Source: Clostridioides mangenotii TR (lineage in GTDB: Bacteria; Bacillota; Clostridia; Peptostreptococcales; Peptostreptococcaceae). From it: a stretch of 64,000 bases of DNA. Location of the stretch: contig NZ_AXUS01000007.1 in assembly GCF_000498755.1 (NCBI RefSeq), forward strand, positions 1-64,000, given 5' to 3'. A program made the position numbers and the translations under genes. Shown here in pieces: positions 8,147 through 17,131 of the stretch (position 1 is its first letter; every line of letters starts with the position of its first letter). The notes below the pieces were generated by a model. It searched no databases, was not told where the DNA came from, and saw nothing but the letters and a program-made list of their open reading frames with translations.

Positions 8147-10462
8147 CTAATAAAGTGTAGGCCTTATACAAATATACTTAACTGCATTCATAGTTAACGT
8201 AGAGGACAATGAAATCATACTGTCATTTATAGTTATATGTTTCAAAATATATTTTGGAGCAATTGTAGTCTCTAAATAATCCATATATTCTTGGTCAATT
8301 TCTTTCTCTCCACCAAGTCTCAACCAATCATTGTAAATTCCGCCATGATCTTTATCTAATAAATAACTTTTTACAACATACTCACGAGCTGGCAGATTGA
8401 AAAATTCGATGTCTATTGTCTTAGTTTGGTATTGAATAAATTGATTGCTAACAGAGAGTTTCGGCTCCAGTAAACAGGAATTATACTGAATAATATGGTA
8501 TTCTTCATTGTACTTGTAGATCACTGTATCTTGCGATTGATAAATAATAAATCCACGTACTTTATCTAAAAATTTAAGAGTAAAATATGCAGGCCTTTTG
8601 ATATATCCAAAGAGAAATAATGAAAGAGAATTATCTTCATTTTTATTAGAAAGAGAAGATTTTATATCTATATTCAGCCAATATCCAAAACCTAAAATTT
8701 CATCCTTTAGTATATCTAGTGTATGAATAATTAAAGCTGCTCTGAAAAAAGTTCCTGCAAGTGGACCACTATCTCCAACTAAAGTATTCCATTCAGTTAA
8801 AAATATTGATCTTTGCTTGGTAAAAATGGATCGACTCTCTTCTTTTAACTTATAATACTTGTCTAAAAAATCAGAAGATACAAACTCTCCTTGATCATTG
8901 TAATACTGAAAAAAATCTCCTCTTAATCCAAGAAATGAAAACTTCATTTCATGTTCTTTCACTTTATCAATTAAAAATCTATTTTTTTTATACACTTCCT
9001 CATTTTGAATATCTCCAAAATCCAATCCAATATTATTAAAATGAAACTCTTCTTTTAATTCCTTTGCGAATTTTATCAATTTAGATGTAGAATTTTCATC
9101 TCCATTAATATTAATATCAAAAGAAAATTCAAAATGCCATCTAGAAACTTTTTCCTTTCCAAAGTATCCTAAAAAATGTTTAATAAATTTTCTTAATTCA
9201 TTTACTTCATCGTCAATATCAATATTTGTCTGTTGCAATCTTTTTTGATCAACTACTATGATTGGTAAAAATCCTAACCGCATAATAAAATTAAATAGTC
9301 TATTATTTCGATTATAGCTTGAAACAAGACTAATATTATTTTGAGTTGAACTCTCTTTACAGAAACCTATCATTCTTATGAATTCGAAACCTAGATTTTT
9401 TTGAACATCCTCAATTTCATCTATACAATCCTTTATCAGAAGGTTATCCGCATCTCCAATATTAAGTATTTTAGATTTTTTCTGTACCTCTACAGAGCTG
9501 TCCCGTTCTTGCATACAGTCTATAGTAATATTGCTATTCACAATTCCGTATGGATCTTCAATATCATTTTTAACTAAAAAACCAGATAGTTTGTGTAAAG
9601 CCTCTTCCTCTGATATTTCTCTATACTTAGATTCTAACAAAGGATTAAACTCTTTTTTAAATAGATCTTGATTTTGCATACGATAGTCAGCAGGGCTTAC
9701 TCCAAAATATTTTTTAAAATGTTTATAAAATGATTTACTTGTTGAAAAACCATTTCTCATCGCAATCTTAATAATTGAATCTTTAGAATCTCGCAGATTT
9801 TCAACGGCATTCTGTAAACGAACTTTAGTAATATATTCGCTAAAGGACACTCCTACTTCCTGTTTAAAATATCTAGAGAGGTAGCTATATGACAAAAATT
9901 CCTTTTTAGCAACCTCCTCTAAAGATATCTGATCCTTATAGTTCTTATTAACATATTCCATTATACGTCTAATTTTTTCATCTTTTATCAATTGTCCTTG
10001 TGGCTTTTCAAAGATGTTCTTTATTAGAAATTCACTTGATAGCAAAGTTAATAGGTCAAAAAAATGTCTGTACATATCAAATTCGGATGATGATTTGTTA
10101 ACAGCTTTCATCATCATTTCAATCAATAAATTTTTTATCTTCTTATATTTCTTCTCTTCTCTAGAACTATAAGCTCCTGTTGTATTGCAATTAAATCTAA
10201 ATTGAAAATCTTCCTTTAACATCTCTTCAAGCTGTTTTCTATCAATTTGCATAATCATGGTTAGATTGTCCTTATTAGAAGAAACACTATGAATCTCCAT
10301 AGGATTTACAACTATTATATCTTCTGAAATTAGGTCGTGTCTTTCACTCTCGATGTTAACATTAATTTCTCCATTTATCACAAAATGAATCTTCCAACCA
10401 TCGAATTGATGTGTAGGTAGATATTGGATTTCCATTAATTTAAGGGTAAATGCTTGTTTCAT
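8147..10462 (-). CDS. AraC family regulator fused to a GH39-like TIM barrel domain
   Basis: This 771-residue protein has three parts. A cupin-like sensor domain spans about 1-95, an AraC-type double helix-turn-helix about 163-263, and a C-terminal domain about 330-771 resembles a GH39 beta-xylosidase barrel. The nucleophile-like motif LTEWN is present (Glu557). At the expected acid/base position, where GH39 enzymes have Asn-Glu, the sequence is RWHFEFSFD, so that Glu is probably absent. The barrel is therefore more likely a ligand sensor than an enzyme. AAAGGGAG precedes the ATG. It lies upstream of the MFS-amidohydrolase pair and may activate it, though the ligand is unknown. Confidence 0.78.
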   Translation of the reverse strand: MKQAFTLKLMEIQYLPTHQFDGWKIHFVINGEINVNIESERHDLISEDIIVVNPMEIHSVSSNKDNLTMIMQIDRKQLEEMLKEDFQFRFNCNTTGAYSSREEKKYKKIKNLLIEMMMKAVNKSSSEFDMYRHFFDLLTLLSSEFLIKNIFEKPQGQLIKDEKIRRIMEYVNKNYKDQISLEEVAKKEFLSYSYLSRYFKQEVGVSFSEYITKVRLQNAVENLRDSKDSIIKIAMRNGFSTSKSFYKHFKKYFGVSPADYRMQNQDLFKKEFNPLLESKYREISEEEALHKLSGFLVKNDIEDPYGIVNSNITIDCMQERDSSVEVQKKSKILNIGDADNLLIKDCIDEIEDVQKNLGFEFIRMIGFCKESSTQNNISLVSSYNRNNRLFNFIMRLGFLPIIVVDQKRLQQTNIDIDDEVNELRKFIKHFLGYFGKEKVSRWHFEFSFDININGDENSTSKLIKFAKELKEEFHFNNIGLDFGDIQNEEVYKKNRFLIDKVKEHEMKFSFLGLRGDFFQYYNDQGEFVSSDFLDKYYKLKEESRSIFTKQRSIFLTEWNTLVGDSGPLAGTFFRAALIIHTLDILKDEILGFGYWLNIDIKSSLSNKNEDNSLSLFLFGYIKRPAYFTLKFLDKVRGFIIYQSQDTVIYKYNEEYHIIQYNSCLLEPKLSVSNQFIQYQTKTIDIEFFNLPAREYVVKSYLLDKDHGGIYNDWLRLGGEKEIDQEYMDYLETTIAPKYILKHITINDSMISLSSTLTMNAVKYICIRPTLY

Positions 10463-10678
10463 AATTTCAACTCCCTTTATTATAATATTTACATATTACC
10501 ATATATATTTACGAAAGGGTCTTGATTTGTAATTCTTATTCGTTATATAACTGATTCGAAATAATATGATAATTAGCATCCTCCTAATATATATTAACAA
10601 TAATGTACATCTAATATATAGGTTACACATTCAACATTTAAAATACTCAAAATAAATCTGTAATACTATAACAAACGT

Positions 10679-10730
10679 ATAAAAAGCCATAGATCCCCTT
10701 ATAACAAAGGTATTCTATAGCTTTTTTCCT
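10679..10730. terminator. bidirectional hairpin terminator
   Basis: An imperfect stem pairs AAAAGCCATAGA with TCTATAGCTTTT. T-runs stand on both strands (TTTTTTCC on plus, TTTTTAT on minus). It lies between the GNAT gene and the AraC-GH39 gene and could end minus-strand transcription from the GNAT side. Confidence 0.6.
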
Positions 10731-10863
10731 TTTATCACTACTATTAGCATTCCCGACTCAATATTTCTATTGAACACTTAATACAGTTTCATATCCATAT
10801 TTTACTTAGTTCTCTATTTATTTTTCTTATCTTATACCTAACAACTATAATAATCATCACAAT

Positions 10864-10908
10864 AGCGTGCTGCATGCTACTTAAAATCAAGTATATTTAA
10901 CACAATTT
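10864..10908. repeat. degenerate copy of a terminator-like interspersed repeat (copy A)
   Basis: The sequence matches the cores at 19749-19796 and 21038-21084 in order: GCGTGCTGCATGC, ACTTAAAATCAAG, ATTTAACACA. The hairpin arms are less perfect and there is no strong T-run. It lies 38 bases beyond the 3' end of the GNAT gene. Confidence 0.5.
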
Positions 10909-10945
10909 AATTTAATTTTTATACATCGTAAGTATTTATAATATT

Positions 10946-11227
10946 TTATTTATATTCAATAGCCTGATATTCCTGAATTCTACCAAATTCTTTTCTTACA
11001 AATGAGCACAGAGGAACTATTGATTTATTTTGTGATATAGCTAAATCAACTATATGCTTTACCAATCTATTTGCTATAGATTTTCCTCTATATTCCTCCT
11101 TTACATACGTATGATCAACTATCAAAACCTTATCTCCATCTTTAGTAAATGTTATTTCTCCAACTTCTTTTCCTTCATGATACGCTGCAAATCTATTTTT
11201 TGTTTCCTCAAATACATATTCAATCAT
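10946..11227 (-). CDS. small GNAT-fold N-acetyltransferase (YjdJ-like)
   Basis: This 93-residue protein belongs to the short GNAT family related to yeast YjdJ-type proteins. Visible features are beta strands EVGEITF and VLIVDHTYV, the acetyl-CoA loop EEYRGKSIANRLVKHIV (residues 44-60) and a C-terminal VPLCSFVRKEF that completes the fold. It would transfer an acetyl group from acetyl-CoA to an unidentified small substrate in the cytoplasm. GGAGG stands seven bases before the ATG. The gene stands alone and is divergent from the methionine sulfoxide reductase gene. Its length is normal for this compact family. Confidence 0.75.
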   Translation of the reverse strand: MIEYVFEETKNRFAAYHEGKEVGEITFTKDGDKVLIVDHTYVKEEYRGKSIANRLVKHIVDLAISQNKSIVPLCSFVRKEFGRIQEYQAIEYK

Positions 11228-11411
11228 AAAATAACCTCCATATTTTTAAACTAGTGAGTTTAAAATCTTATTATTATGTATTATACCTTGCAATTGTAAT
11301 TTTAAACTTTTATATTATTTTTTAAAATATTTTAAATTTAATTCAATTTAACATTGTTATAAGTTTTAATTGAATAATAAGACAAAAAATAGTATAAAAA
11401 TTTTGACTGAA

Positions 11412-11560
11412 TATAATAAATAGAGTGATTTGCTCATTTTAAAAGGAGTTATTTATAAATGAATAGACGTTTATATAAATTTTAATCTCATAGCTCTTGT
11501 GATCAAAATTTTTCGAGTTGTCGGAACACATGAGTAACATAGAAATAACATGTGCCCATC
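11412..11560 (+). promoter_or_regulatory. leader with an 8-codon ORF upstream of the fRMsr gene
   Basis: TATAAT (11412-11417) is followed by AAAAGGAG and an ATG opening a tiny frame MNRRLYKF with stop (11459-11485). A hairpin ACACATG / CATGTG (526-532 with 549-554 in 11.5 kb) follows. The arrangement resembles a translated leader, or a gene start left after a deletion. No function is known. Confidence 0.35.
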
Positions 11561-11621
11561 TACTTGCTTTCTTGGATATTATTATCATCTATGATAAAAT
11601 ATCTAAAAAGGGGGTATTACT

Positions 11622-12071
11622 ATGGATTATTCATTGCTTACAAAGCAAATAGTTTCAGTGATAGAGAACGAAAAAGATTTTATAGCAAACACATCAAATA
11701 TAAGTGCAATTCTATATGATGCGATAGAAGATATAAATTGGCTCGGGTTCTATTTCATAAAGGATGGTGGGCTTGTTTTAGGGCCTTTTCAAGGCAAAGT
11801 TGCCTGCACTAGAATTAATATTGGAAAAGGTGTATGTGGAACTTCTGTTTCCAGGAAAAAAACACAACTAATTGACGATGTGCACAAATTCCCTGGACAT
11901 ATTGCATGCGATAGTGATAGCAATTCGGAACTCGTTATACCTATTATTATAAAAGGTGAAGTAAAAGCTGTCTTAGATATAGATTCTACAACTTTCTCTC
12001 GTTTTTCAGAAGAAGATCAGGTAGGATTAGAAAATTTAATTGATGAAGTTAAACATTATCTTTGGAATTAA
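11622..12071 (+). CDS. msrC: free methionine-(R)-sulfoxide reductase (GAF domain)
   Basis: This 149-residue single GAF-domain protein has the fRMsr cysteine pattern: CTRI, GKGVCGTS and HIACD followed by SNSELVIPI. Family members reduce free methionine-R-sulfoxide and are recycled by thioredoxin through these cysteines. The length is typical. AAAGGGGG precedes the ATG with good spacing. The gene is monocistronic, with a strong terminator eight bases after its stop. The role is repair of oxidised methionine in the cytoplasm, sensible for an anaerobe exposed to oxygen. Confidence 0.88.
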   Translation: MDYSLLTKQIVSVIENEKDFIANTSNISAILYDAIEDINWLGFYFIKDGGLVLGPFQGKVACTRINIGKGVCGTSVSRKKTQLIDDVHKFPGHIACDSDSNSELVIPIIIKGEVKAVLDIDSTTFSRFSEEDQVGLENLIDEVKHYLWN

Positions 12072-12078
12072 TATAAAC

Positions 12079-12121
12079 AAAAAAGCTGTTCTAAAAATAA
12101 TTATTTGGTCAGCTTTTTATT
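12079..12121 (+). terminator. terminator after msrC
   Basis: The stem AAAAAGCTG / CAGCTTTTT encloses a loop of about 24 bases and continues into TTTTTATTAT. It immediately follows the stop of the GAF protein. Confidence 0.75.
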
Positions 12122-12322
12122 ATGAACTTAATTTATACTTAAACTGTTTCATATAAATATTTTCTGATATAGTTCATCCTTTTTATTAAACTATCCTGTC
12201 AGCTTGTTAAGTAGTTTTGTTTTAAAAAATGAATATTATAGGAACAGACGCTTTAACATTGCTGTTTATTGAACTTAGAAAGATTTTTATACAAACTTGC
12301 TTGTATCCTGTCTTTACTTGTT

Positions 12323-13063
12323 TTATCTAGTAGCAATAAATGTGATCAATGACGATTGGCTATCATGTCCGTATCCCAATTCATAGTTTATGTTATCAAA
12401 GCCTACTTCTTTTAAGAGTAATTCAAATTCTGTTATACCATACCAAAATAAAGTAAAGTGCGAAACTTCAGTACTTTCAATTGAACCTTTATTTAGTAAC
12501 TCATACTTATGAATATATGAAGTTTTTTGTGCGAACCAATCAATCTCTTCACTAATGCTTGTAAAAAGTATCCCTTCCTCTTTAGTTAATGAATAACTAC
12601 TTGAGCTCACTTCACCAAGTTTAAAATCTATTGGTAATTCTAAATCGATTATTATTTTACCGTCTATATTTAAATGATTATAAAAAGAAGTTAAAATTTG
12701 GCTTACTTTATCTTTTGGCAATAAACAAAAGCTACCAGTGGGCATTATAATTGCATCATATTTATTAGGTAAAAATAAATTAGTTAAGTCTTGTTGATAC
12801 ACTTTAGTATCTACCTTATGTTCGTTCATATTTACTTTGCATTGTTTAATCATTTCTAAAGATAAATCAACCCCTTCAACATGCAGTCCGTTTTGAATAA
12901 GCGGTATGAGAAAACGCCCTGTACCAACACCTGCTTCTAAAATGTTTCCGTTCAAATTTTCTAATTTACTGAAGTAGTATTCAATATCCCCATCAATTGA
13001 ATATCCTACTGGTTTGGTTATTTCATATAACTTGGTACTTAATTCGCCGTATTCTTTGAACAT
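12323..13063 (-). CDS. class I SAM-dependent methyltransferase
   Basis: This 246-residue protein has a Rossmann-type methyltransferase domain. Motif I (ILEAGVGTGRFLIP) binds S-adenosylmethionine, an acidic GVDLS motif follows, and the DAIIMPTGSF strand is motif IV. The substrate is unknown; it could be a small molecule or a protein. An in-frame ATG nine codons upstream is rejected because GGAGGG lies within those codons and fits the ATG at 13063. The gene stands alone between msrC and the pst genes, on the opposite strand. Confidence 0.78.
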   Translation of the reverse strand: MFKEYGELSTKLYEITKPVGYSIDGDIEYYFSKLENLNGNILEAGVGTGRFLIPLIQNGLHVEGVDLSLEMIKQCKVNMNEHKVDTKVYQQDLTNLFLPNKYDAIIMPTGSFCLLPKDKVSQILTSFYNHLNIDGKIIIDLELPIDFKLGEVSSSSYSLTKEEGILFTSISEEIDWFAQKTSYIHKYELLNKGSIESTEVSHFTLFWYGITEFELLLKEVGFDNINYELGYGHDSQSSLITFIATR

Positions 13064-13370
13064 GATTTCCCTCCAATAATGTATTATCATCAGAATTCAC
13101 TAATATCTGAAAAACTAATATTTTCTGTTATATACTTTATAATTTATTGCGTTAAATATTAATTTGATTCTACCATAAATTTCATGACCTATCAAATAAC
13201 AGAATAACACCTATTTTTATAGATTATTAGTACCTCTTCTTAAAGAGAAAATTATATTATTAAGGCAGTGTTAAATTAACATTCTATTGAAAAGTTGAGA
13301 CTCTGACTATCGTTCTAATCAGCTTTGAGCTTTCGGAATGGATATGAAAAAAGGAATCTGTGAATTCAGT
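13064..13370. other. intergenic region without a recognised gene
   Basis: AT-rich sequence separates the divergent methyltransferase and pstS genes. The part at about 13290-13360 is less AT-rich and may be old coding sequence, but no frame or family was recognised. Confidence 0.3.
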
Positions 13371-13388
13371 AATAACTGATTAAAAAAT

Positions 13389-13447
13389 TACGTAAAGAAT
13401 GTAAAGAATTATAAACAATGTTTACTCTTTATTTACGTATATATAAT
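13389..13447 (+). promoter_or_regulatory. probable Pho-type promoter of pstS
   Basis: Direct repeats GTAAAGAAT / GTAAAGAAT and a related ATAAACAAT (13392-13419) resemble PhoP/PhoB boxes. TATAAT (13442-13447) is a good -10 with no proper -35, typical of activator-dependent phosphate promoters. Phosphate control is inferred from motif and gene. Confidence 0.45.
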
Positions 13448-13516
13448 AATTGCTTAACAAGATTTAGTTATTATTAATTTAGAGTTTAAAAAATAATTTA
13501 TTAGGAGGATTAGTAG

Positions 13517-14353
13517 ATGTTAAAAAATAAGAAGTTAATAGTTCTAGCACTTTCAATAATGATAGGTATTGTTACAGTAGGTTGTGGAAAAGGAGTAGAC
13601 AGGCAAAAATCTAATTCCAATAGTATTAAAATTTCGGGATCTACATCAGTTGGAGCTGTAATGGAACCTCTTGTAGAAGAATATAAAAAGAGTAAAGGTA
13701 AAGGGGCTGATATAGAAGTTCAGCAAATAGGTTCTTCTTCCGGAATAAAAAACACAATTGATGGTACATCTGAAATAGGAATGACATCAAGAGATCTTAA
13801 AGAAGAAGAAAAACAATCAAATTTAAAAGAAACACAAATTGCTATAGATGGGATTGCAGTTATAACAAATAAAGAAAATAAAGTAAAAGATTTAACTATG
13901 GAACAAATTAAAGGAATTTATACTGGTAAAATAACAAATTGGAAAGAAGTTGGAGGAGATAATTCATCTATAGTTGTTGTATCAAGAGAAGACGGTTCTG
14001 GAACAAGAGAAGGATTTGAAACTATAGTAGGATACGCTGCTGAAGAACTCGTAAACAGTGCAATTATAAGCGATGGATCAGGGAATATAAAAACGACTGT
14101 AGCAGGAAACAAAAGTTCAATAGGGTATATATCACTTGGATATGTAAACAAAGAAGTAAATAGTATATCGATTTCAGGAGTAGAAGCAACAGTTGATAAT
14201 GTCAAATCTAATAAATATCCGATATTAAGACCTTTCTTATTAGTAAATAAGCCAAAAGGATTATCAGATAAAGGTCAAGCATTTATTGATTATATATTAA
14301 GCGAAGATGGACAGAAGGTAGTAGAAGAACACGGTTTTGTTGGAGTTAAGTAA
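13517..14353 (+). CDS. pstS: phosphate ABC transporter substrate-binding lipoprotein PstS
   Basis: This 278-residue protein starts with a lipoprotein signal peptide and a lipobox ending at Cys23 (VTVGC). The mature part is a PstS-type periplasmic-binding fold with phosphate-contacting motifs SGSTSVGAVM, TSRD and SREDGSGTREGF. It would capture phosphate outside the membrane and deliver it to PstC/PstA. GGAGG precedes the ATG. An intergenic terminator separates it from pstC, which favours a higher level of PstS than of the permease. Confidence 0.92.
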   Translation: MLKNKKLIVLALSIMIGIVTVGCGKGVDRQKSNSNSIKISGSTSVGAVMEPLVEEYKKSKGKGADIEVQQIGSSSGIKNTIDGTSEIGMTSRDLKEEEKQSNLKETQIAIDGIAVITNKENKVKDLTMEQIKGIYTGKITNWKEVGGDNSSIVVVSREDGSGTREGFETIVGYAAEELVNSAIISDGSGNIKTTVAGNKSSIGYISLGYVNKEVNSISISGVEATVDNVKSNKYPILRPFLLVNKPKGLSDKGQAFIDYILSEDGQKVVEEHGFVGVK

Positions 14354-14370
14354 TAACTAATAGATATCTT

Positions 14371-14404
14371 AAAAAGCCATGAGAATTTTTCCTATGGCTT
14401 TTTA
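14371..14404 (+). terminator. intercistronic terminator between pstS and pstC
   Basis: AAAAAGCCAT / ATGGCTTTTT form a 10-bp stem with a 13-base loop and a T-rich 3' arm. Partial readthrough would give more pstS than pstC message. Confidence 0.75.
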
Positions 14405-14561
14405 AAAATCGATTGAATCAATCAAATATTAAAAAATAAATATTTATCAGGTCTTCTTAATTTATTAAAAAACTGTATATTCCCTTATGAATGATTACTA
14501 GAGAACAACCTTAGATACCTAGTATTGAAAGATGTGTTAAATAGAGAAAGAGAGGGTGTAA

Positions 14562-15485
14562 ATGATACTAAAATCGAGAAATGTAAAAATTGAACAAAAC
14601 CGTGATCTTAACAATAATAATAGGCTTAAGTGTTTAGTTGAGAAAATCACTAAAAATATTTTTATGTTAAGCGCTTTATTAGGAGTTGCTTGTTTATTTT
14701 TGATAATAGCTTTTGTATTTTATATGGGTCTAAAACCGTTTATTTTTGATGGGTATTCGTTTACCGAATTCATATTTGGTAGTAAGTGGATACCTTCAGC
14801 TGAAAAGTTTGGCATACTACCGATGATAGTAGCATCGCTATATGGAACTCTTGGAGCTCTATTTATTGGAGTTCCAATTGGAATATTAACTGCTGTATAC
14901 ATAGCTGAATTGGCACCAAAAAAAGTCTCTAAGATTGTTTCTTCAGCAGTAGAATTATTAGCTGGAATCCCATCTGTTTTGTACGGTATATTTGGTATAG
15001 TGGTAATTGTCCCGTCTATACAAAATACATTTAATATACCAAAAGGACAGACTTTGTTAGCTGTGATTATTGTACTATCTATTATGGTACTACCAACTAT
15101 TGTATCAGTATCAGAAACTGCTATTAGAGCAGTTCCTAAGGAATATAAAGAAGGATCTTTAGCCTTAGGTGCTTCACAAATAGAAACAATATTTAAAGTT
15201 ATATTACCCGCCGCAAAATCAGGTATATTATCAGCAGTAGTACTAGGCTTGGGAAGAGCGTTAGGTGAAACTATGGCAATTATTCTTATAGCAGGTAATT
15301 TAGCTAATTTACCTTCTTCAGTATTAGATAGTGTTAGACCCCTTACAACAAATATAGCTTTAGAAATGGGATATGCATATGGAGTACATCAAGAAATGTT
15401 ATTTGCAACTGGCGTGGTGCTATTTGTATTCATACTAATACTAAATCTTATACTAAATAAAATTTCTAATAAGATGGTAAAATAG
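14562..15485 (+). CDS. pstC: phosphate ABC transporter permease PstC
   Basis: This 307-residue protein has six membrane segments and the binding-protein-dependent permease loop with EYKEGSLALGASQIETIFKV (about residues 207-226). It is the PstC half of the phosphate channel and resembles the family over its whole length. Its normal partners PstA, PstB and PhoU are not encoded downstream. The next 190 bases hold a tandem repeat and then minus-strand genes. Unless pstA and pstB lie elsewhere, PstC cannot form a working importer. AGAGGG stands before the ATG. Confidence 0.9.
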   Translation: MILKSRNVKIEQNRDLNNNNRLKCLVEKITKNIFMLSALLGVACLFLIIAFVFYMGLKPFIFDGYSFTEFIFGSKWIPSAEKFGILPMIVASLYGTLGALFIGVPIGILTAVYIAELAPKKVSKIVSSAVELLAGIPSVLYGIFGIVVIVPSIQNTFNIPKGQTLLAVIIVLSIMVLPTIVSVSETAIRAVPKEYKEGSLALGASQIETIFKVILPAAKSGILSAVVLGLGRALGETMAIILIAGNLANLPSSVLDSVRPLTTNIALEMGYAYGVHQEMLFATGVVLFVFILILNLILNKISNKMVK

Positions 15486-15498
15486 TACTCCACTGTGA

Positions 15499-15572
15499 TA
15501 AGTCATTTTTACTTCTATTCATATCTAAGATGTAAGTCATTTTTACTTCTATTCATATCTAAGATGTAAGTC
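15499..15572. repeat. 34-bp tandem direct repeat downstream of pstC
   Basis: Two essentially identical 34-bp units (15499-15532, 15533-15566) and the first six bases of a third stand where pstA would be expected. The repeat has no coding sense and could be a replication-slippage product or a scar at a deletion boundary. Confidence 0.8.
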
Positions 15573-15635
15573 TTTCGTGTTATATTTTAGTATTCAAGAT
15601 TACCCCTGTTAAATATTAATCCCATATATCCCATA

Positions 15636-15672
15636 TTAAAAGAGACCATATCGCAAGTTGCGATATGGTCTC
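15636..15672 (-). terminator. terminator of the siderophore ABC locus
   Basis: GAGACCATATCGC / GCGATATGGTCTC form a 13-bp perfect stem with a 5-base loop. On the minus strand it is followed by TTTTA. It begins three bases past the stop of the ATPase gene. Confidence 0.75.
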
Positions 15673-15674
15673 AA

Positions 15675-16460
15675 TCACTTAATCAAATCATATGTCATAC
15701 ATAGAGGTTTACTTGTTCTAGGATCTAATATGATTTCTGCATCTATATTGAAAACACTTTTTAAATTTTCCTTTGTCATTACCTCAAATGGAGTTCCGCT
15801 ACAAACTACATTTCCACTCCTTACTGCTATCATATAATCGGCAAATCTAGATGAGAGATTTAGATCATGAAGTACCATTACTATAGTTCTTTGTTGCTCT
15901 TGATTTAATTTCTGAAGCAATTCTAGTATTTCCAATTGATGTGCTAAATCTAAGTAAGTAGTCGGCTCATCTAAAAGTATCAATTCACTCTGTTGAGCAA
16001 GTGCCATCGCGATCCAAACGCGTTGTGTCTGACCTCCTGATAACGAGTCTATCTGCTTATCCTTAAACTCTTCTACATTGGTAGCCTTAATCGCCCAATC
16101 AATTATATCTTTGTCTTCTTTTAATAATTTTCCAAATCCTTTCTGGTGAGGGAATCTTCCATATGCAACCAGTTCAGTTACGGTTAATCCTCCTGGGGCC
16201 TTTGGTGTTTGGGGTAAAGTAGACATTTGTTTTGCAATTTCCTTTGTTGGAATCTTCTCTATATCATTTCCTAAAATAAAAATATTTCCATTTGTAGGCT
16301 TTAACATCCTAGCTATTGTTTTTAATGTTGTTGACTTCCCACATCCTTTAGGGCCTATTATTACTGTTATCTCACCTTTTGGTATTTCAATGGATAAATT
16401 GTCTACTATCAGATTTTCACCATATGAAATTGACAAATCTTTGGTGACTATACTTTTCAT
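15675..16460 (-). CDS. iron-siderophore type ABC transporter ATPase (FepC/FhuC family)
   Basis: This 261-residue ATPase has Walker A GPKGCGKST (about 33-41), the Q-loop region, signature LSGGQTQR, Walker B LILLDEPTTYLD and the H-loop. The length and the TTYLDLAHQ motif fit the iron-chelate/vitamin B12 branch. It would power uptake of a ferric siderophore together with a FecCD permease. AAAGGAGG precedes the ATG. The permease gene upstream has lost its N-terminus, so this intact ATPase may have no working partner at this locus. Confidence 0.85.
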   Translation of the reverse strand: MKSIVTKDLSISYGENLIVDNLSIEIPKGEITVIIGPKGCGKSTTLKTIARMLKPTNGNIFILGNDIEKIPTKEIAKQMSTLPQTPKAPGGLTVTELVAYGRFPHQKGFGKLLKEDKDIIDWAIKATNVEEFKDKQIDSLSGGQTQRVWIAMALAQQSELILLDEPTTYLDLAHQLEILELLQKLNQEQQRTIVMVLHDLNLSSRFADYMIAVRSGNVVCSGTPFEVMTKENLKSVFNIDAEIILDPRTSKPLCMTYDLIK

Positions 16461-16480
16461 TCCTTGTCCTCCTTTATGAT

Positions 16481-17128
16481 TTACTTAGATTTGTATAAAA
16501 GATATATGAAGTATGGGGCTCCAATAATTGAAACTACTATGCCCGCTGGGATCTCTGTTGAAGACATTATAATTCGACCTATTGTATCTGACATAAGTAA
16601 AAAAATGCCTCCTAATAATCCCGATGTTGGTATCAATATTTTATTATTTGCTCCAACTAGTTTTCTAGCCAAATGTGGTGCTATAAGCCCTATAAAAAGT
16701 ATCGACCCTCCTATTGCTACACATCCACTTGCCAGCGCAACCGCTGCTATCGATATAACTATGAATTCTTTATTTATATTTACACCTAAACCTATAGCCA
16801 TCCCTTGACCAAGATTTAAAACGTCTATAATTCTGGACTTATAGAAGATTAATGCAGAAAATACCAAAACCCAAGGCAATAGTACCACAATATATCTCCA
16901 TTCATCTCCCCATATACTCCCAGCTGTCCAAAGCTGTGTAAATTCATATTGTTGCCGATTTAAAGTTAGCGTTATAAATAGTGTAGCTGCATTAATTCCT
17001 GTATTTACAGCTACTCCAGTAAGTAAGAGTCTTGTTGATGATATATTTTTACCTTTTTTATATATTAATAAGTAAATTATAATTGCCGCTCCCATGCCAC
17101 CTAAAAAAGCAAGTATTGGCAATAACAC
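16481..17128 (-). pseudogene. FecCD-family permease, N-terminally truncated
   Basis: The 215 codons match the C-terminal two thirds of FecCD-type siderophore permeases, including LTGVAVNTG, LGVNI and the coupling region IGLIAPHLARKLVG. The normal length is about 330-350 residues, so around 120 residues are missing. The frame continues upstream for some ten more codons (DNFYKVIFISAV) without a start or ribosome-binding site before a stop. The lost part lies exactly where the divergent AraC gene has also lost its start, so one deletion probably removed both 5' ends and the shared promoter. The usual substrate-binding protein is also absent. Confidence 0.7.
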
Positions 17129-17131
17129 TGC

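Noticed and set aside
12229-12330. Plus-strand frame reading MNIIGTDALTLLF
   Set aside because: It has no ribosome-binding site, overlaps the end of the methyltransferase gene and shows no family.
15499-15572. Possible CRISPR start
   Set aside because: The two 34-bp units are directly adjacent with no spacer between them and there are no cas genes.
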